6,687 nucleotides of DNA from Burkholderiaceae bacterium (GTDB lineage Bacteria > Pseudomonadota > Gammaproteobacteria > Burkholderiales > Burkholderiaceae): contig JAGOCV010000229.1 in assembly GCA_017998575.1 (NCBI GenBank), positions 1-6,687 on the forward strand. The letters are read 5' to 3'. This document shows, piece by piece, positions 5,801 to 6,687 of the stretch (its first letter is position 1; each line of letters starts with the position of its first letter). The notes beneath the pieces were generated by a model. That model was not told where the DNA came from, made no database searches, and saw nothing but the letters and a program-made list of their open reading frames with translations. Position numbers and translations under genes: made by a program.

Positions 5801-6687
5801 TGCACGTCGAGCACCAGCATGTCGCTGTGCGGGGGCGCCGGGCGCACGCGCGCATGGCTGCGCAGCGTGCCGGTGGGCGAGGCGTTCCAGAGGTAGCGGT
5901 CCACGCCGATGGGCAGGTAGAAGCGACCGTCGTTGGCGCTGGGCAGCGTGTCCATGGCAACCGCCGAGGTGTGGAAGCAGGCATCGAGCAGCGCCGGGTG
6001 CATCAGGTACTTGCCGGCGTCGGCCTGGACCGCGTCGGTCAGCACGATCTCGCCGATCGCTTCGCCCTCGCCGCACCAGACGCGGCACATGCCCCGGAAG
6101 CCGGCACCGAAATCGACACCCAGCTTGCGCACCTTCTCATAGAACGGCGCGACCTCGACCTCCAGGGTCAGCCGCTTTGCCGCATCGGCCACGGGCGATG
6201 CCGGCACCGCATCGGCCGGGCCGCGCAGCGGCTCGGCGCTCGCGTGCTGGGTCCATTCGGCATCGGGCCGCTTCGCATCGCGGCTGAACACCCGCACACG
6301 GCCCAGGCCCTTGTCCACCGAGGCCTGCATGAGCCGCTGCTCGCCGCCGAGCAGGGGCATGGGTTCACCGATTTCCACCGCCGTGAGCCCGGTCACCGAC
6401 GGATCGGCCTGCCGCGCCGCCGCCAGCGCGGCTTCGAGGTAAGCGGTCAGCGGCATCACGACCTCGGAGGCGATGACGTGGTCGGCCACCCAGGCCGGAT
6501 TCGCGGCGTCCACCGTGCGCTCGAACTGCGCGGCCACGCCGGCCACGTTCAGGCGTTCGCCGAGCAGGTCGTGCACCGAGTCGCCGGCCACGCGGCGGCC
6601 GCGCGGCGCGAAGGGCACCAGGTACGCCTGGCGCTGGAAGGGGTACAGCGGCAGCTCCAGGCTGTGGCGCACGCCCGGGCCCTGCAC
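2890..6687 (-). CDS. Type I modular polyketide synthase, C-terminal part (DH-ER-KR-ACP), 5' partial
   Basis: This is the last 1265 codons of a cytosolic assembly-line PKS subunit that extends and fully reduces an acyl chain. The frame is open to the right edge, so the GTG there is not the true start; KS and AT should lie upstream. Domains by fragment residue: post-AT-type linker with YPFQRQ (1-24), dehydratase (36-325), structural pseudo-KR (330-550), enoylreductase (562-880), ketoreductase (890-1125), ACP (1165-1247), acidic tail (1248-1265). Catalytic residues of all four activities are visible: DH H70/D235, ER nucleotide loop 703-709, KR K1002/S1028/Y1041/N1045, ACP S1206. There is no C-methyltransferase between DH and ER. 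The DH-pseudoKR-ER-KR-ACP order is typical of cis-AT modules, but the linker motif alone does not prove that the AT is in cis. The stop codon overlaps the NRPS start, so the two genes belong to one operon. Confidence 0.97.
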   Translation of the reverse strand: MQGPGVRHSLELPLYPFQRQAYLVPFAPRGRRVAGDSVHDLLGERLNVAGVAAQFERTVDAANPAWVADHVIASEVVMPLTAYLEAALAAARQADPSVTGLTAVEIGEPMPLLGGEQRLMQASVDKGLGRVRVFSRDAKRPDAEWTQHASAEPLRGPADAVPASPVADAAKRLTLEVEVAPFYEKVRKLGVDFGAGFRGMCRVWCGEGEAIGEIVLTDAVQADAGKYLMHPALLDACFHTSAVAMDTLPSANDGRFYLPIGVDRYLWNASPTGTLRSHARVRPAPPHSDMLVLDVHIETPDGQPVALLEGLRCRRASRELFRQRVDAQVADWLYELQWKPEALVAEPATAEGTWLVFDEGQGRGQRLADEIAQRGGQAIRVLPSGSAASPGAMVIDETQAGDHARLVAKAAESGALRGVVSLWPLRVPALRDDDLPSAVQRFGVDAALLTLQALAQAGLPSAPRLWIATAGSQSVDGTEELRITQAPVAGLARVAATEHPELRVTLVDLDPQATPSDARLLLDEMLADSEETQVALRKGVRHAARLVRQPRSNAPHIDDAPIRLNISERGTLENLKLGAMERRAPGRGEVEIRVRASGLNFRDVLSALGMYPGEIRHLGSDAAGEVVAVGEGVTQFQVGDRVVAMLEGAFSSHAVARWEFVAPLPDGVSFEQGAAIPTAYLTADITLNLLGKMSQGDRVLIHSGAGGVGMAAIALARRAGAEIFATAGSPEKREELRRLGVHHPLDSRSDSFADEIARITEGKGVRLVLNSLAGHLLDRSFECLSDGGVFLEIGKRGLWTHERVAELNRGIEYHIVDCNDNARDTPEIVGQIFTRVLQEIESGVLPWLPCTTFPFESAPDAFRYMAQAKHIGRVVFRHRVDPPKRPQAVRDDATYLVTGGLKGLGLLAGQWLAGEGARHLLLAGRSEPDATAREAIAAMEAEGVTVKTVSADVATAEGIERLMTALKDLPALGGVIHGAAVLDDGVLLKQTPERFATVMGPKADGAWRLSVALERAGHRPDFVVFYSSLSAVFGSAGQGNYVAANAFLDALARQRRDADRAALSVNWGAWSEVGMAVRAGTVSKAGAQGLASLSPAEGMQALSVLLRDNATRSSVAPIDWALLAQQMAGAQAPRLLADLLAAAQNRSGAQAQGGAARVDYASLPAKERREQLVTLVRRELATVLGLAGSPQSIPVDQTFTALGLDSLTSVELRNRLQQALGRSVAATAAFEWPSVGEMATHLNGLYGDDDTSDAADSDSREELTL
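2893..2946 (-). other. Acidic C-terminal tail of the PKS, candidate docking motif
   Basis: The last 18 residues after the ACP read DDDTSDAADSDSREELTL. Eight of the 18 are Asp or Glu and one is Arg. The segment looks disordered except for a possible short amphipathic end. Subunits upstream of TubC-type beta-hairpin docking domains commonly end in a short linear motif of this kind that binds the hairpin. The role is inferred from position and composition, not from a matched consensus. Confidence 0.6.
2902..2909 (-). promoter_or_regulatory. Ribosome binding site of the NRPS gene
   Basis: On the minus strand GGGAGGAA lies inside the last codons of the PKS gene, 8 bases before the GTG start at 2893. 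It is a near-complete Shine-Dalgarno match with workable spacing. It supports the GTG start and suggests that the NRPS can be initiated both independently and by coupling to PKS translation. Confidence 0.8.
2947..3195 (-). other. PKS acyl carrier protein (ACP) domain
   Basis: Residues about 1165-1247 hold the carrier domain. The phosphopantetheine attachment serine is S1206 in GLDSLTSVELRNRL. The last helix region carries FEWPSV where FDYPT-like sequence is usual. There is a single ACP and no thioesterase after it, so the chain must be passed on to another protein; the adjacent NRPS is the obvious acceptor. Confidence 0.95.
3313..4020 (-). other. PKS ketoreductase (KR), catalytic domain, B-type
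   Basis: Residues about 890-1125 are a short-chain dehydrogenase that reduces the beta-keto group with NADPH. The nucleotide loop is TGGLKGLG (898-905), which fits TGxxxGxG; lysine K902 sits at a variable position. The catalytic set is K1002, S1028, Y1041 and N1045 with the usual S-x12-Y-x3-N spacing. LDD at 982-984, in the AAVLDDGVL segment, is the marker of B-type KRs, which give the D-configured (3R) alcohol that DH domains prefer. The domain is expected to be active. Confidence 0.95.
4048..5004 (-). other. PKS enoylreductase (ER) domain
   Basis: Residues about 562-880 belong to the medium-chain dehydrogenase type ER, which uses NADPH to reduce the trans-enoyl-ACP to the saturated chain. 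Evidence is LNFRDVLSALGMYPG (599-613), GSDAAGEVVAVG (619-630), and the nucleotide loop HSGAGGVGMAAIALA (702-716). A conserved lysine lies in LEIGKRG (K795), and an aspartate (D817) follows about 22 residues later; these are likely the proposed proton-donor pair. The domain looks complete. Tyrosine Y611 lies in the ALGxY position that has been linked to 2S alpha-methyl products, which matters only if the missing AT loads methylmalonyl-CoA. Confidence 0.95.
5038..5700 (-). other. Structural pseudo-ketoreductase subdomain
   Basis: Residues about 330-550 start with the WLYELQWKP strand typical of the KR N-terminal half and continue as a Rossmann-like segment with no nucleotide loop or catalytic residues. 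In modules with an ER, this structural half of the KR is separated from the catalytic half by the ER, which is exactly the arrangement here. Its sequence diverges more than its neighbours, as is normal. The region is too short and lacks SAM-binding motifs for a C-methyltransferase. Confidence 0.85.
5713..6582 (-). other. PKS dehydratase (DH) domain
   Basis: Residues about 36-325 form a double-hotdog DH that removes water from the beta-hydroxyacyl-ACP. The catalytic histidine is H70 in ADHVIASEVVMP, corresponding to HxxxGxxxxP with serine (S74) in place of the usual glycine. The catalytic aspartate is D235 in HPALLDACFH, where the DxxxQ/H motif ends in H239. Both catalytic residues are present and the length is normal, so the domain is probably active. 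The Gly-to-Ser change is the only oddity. Confidence 0.93.
6616..6687 (-). other. Linker preceding DH (post-AT type)
   Basis: Fragment residues 1-24 contain LPLYPFQRQAYL. This matches the conserved tail that follows the AT, or the KS-AT adaptor, in type I PKS modules and leads into the DH. It shows that the window opens inside a module. A similar motif also follows the KS in trans-AT systems, so it does not settle where the AT is. Confidence 0.75.

Noticed and set aside
4859..6287. Plus-strand frames of about 330-345 codons opposite the DH and ER regions.
   Set aside because: They are Arg/Ser/Ala-rich shadows with no recognisable domain, and arise from the high GC content.
6616..6687. YPFQRQ linker as proof of a cis-acting AT.
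   Set aside because: A similar motif also occurs after KS domains in trans-AT synthases. Only the upstream sequence can decide; the domain order merely favours cis-AT.

Overview
The window is a piece of a hybrid modular polyketide synthase / non-ribosomal peptide synthetase (PKS/NRPS) gene cluster, transcribed right to left on the minus strand. The DNA is strongly G+C-rich (about 70% by eye), with G or C at nearly every third codon position. That fits a high-GC bacterium such as a member of the Burkholderiales, a xanthomonad or a myxobacterium. I cannot choose among these, and I do not recognise the cluster as a known one.

Layout in the direction of transcription. From the right edge to 2890 runs the C-terminal 1265 residues of a type I PKS subunit. 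It begins in the linker before the dehydratase, so KS and AT are outside the window, and continues DH - structural pseudo-KR - ER - KR - ACP - acidic C-terminal tail. From 2893 to the left edge runs the first 964 residues of an NRPS subunit: TubC-type N-terminal docking domain - condensation (C) - adenylation (A). It is cut just after core motif A8. The two genes overlap by 4 bp (GTGA), and a good ribosome binding site lies in the end of the PKS gene. There is no intergenic DNA, RNA gene, mobile element or CRISPR array.

How the genes work together (inference). The PKS module extends an acyl chain by one unit and carries a complete, apparently intact reductive loop (KR, DH, ER), so the beta-carbon should leave as a methylene. 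The ACP-bound acyl chain is then passed to the NRPS. Recognition is probably by the short acidic C-terminal tail of the PKS docking on the beta-hairpin docking domain of the NRPS. The C domain would join the acyl chain through an amide to the amino acid chosen by the A domain. Its pocket residues read D-I-L-Q-L-G-M-I-W, which resembles codes I recall for glycine. The PCP and everything after it lie beyond the left edge.

Nearly all other long reading frames are shadows of these two genes. The longest one, antisense to the NRPS gene, arises because the NRPS frame has almost no TTA, CTA or TCA codons. This is a well-built assembly-line fragment rather than a new kind of system. The points worth checking are the docking pair, the predicted substrate, and a few motif variants.
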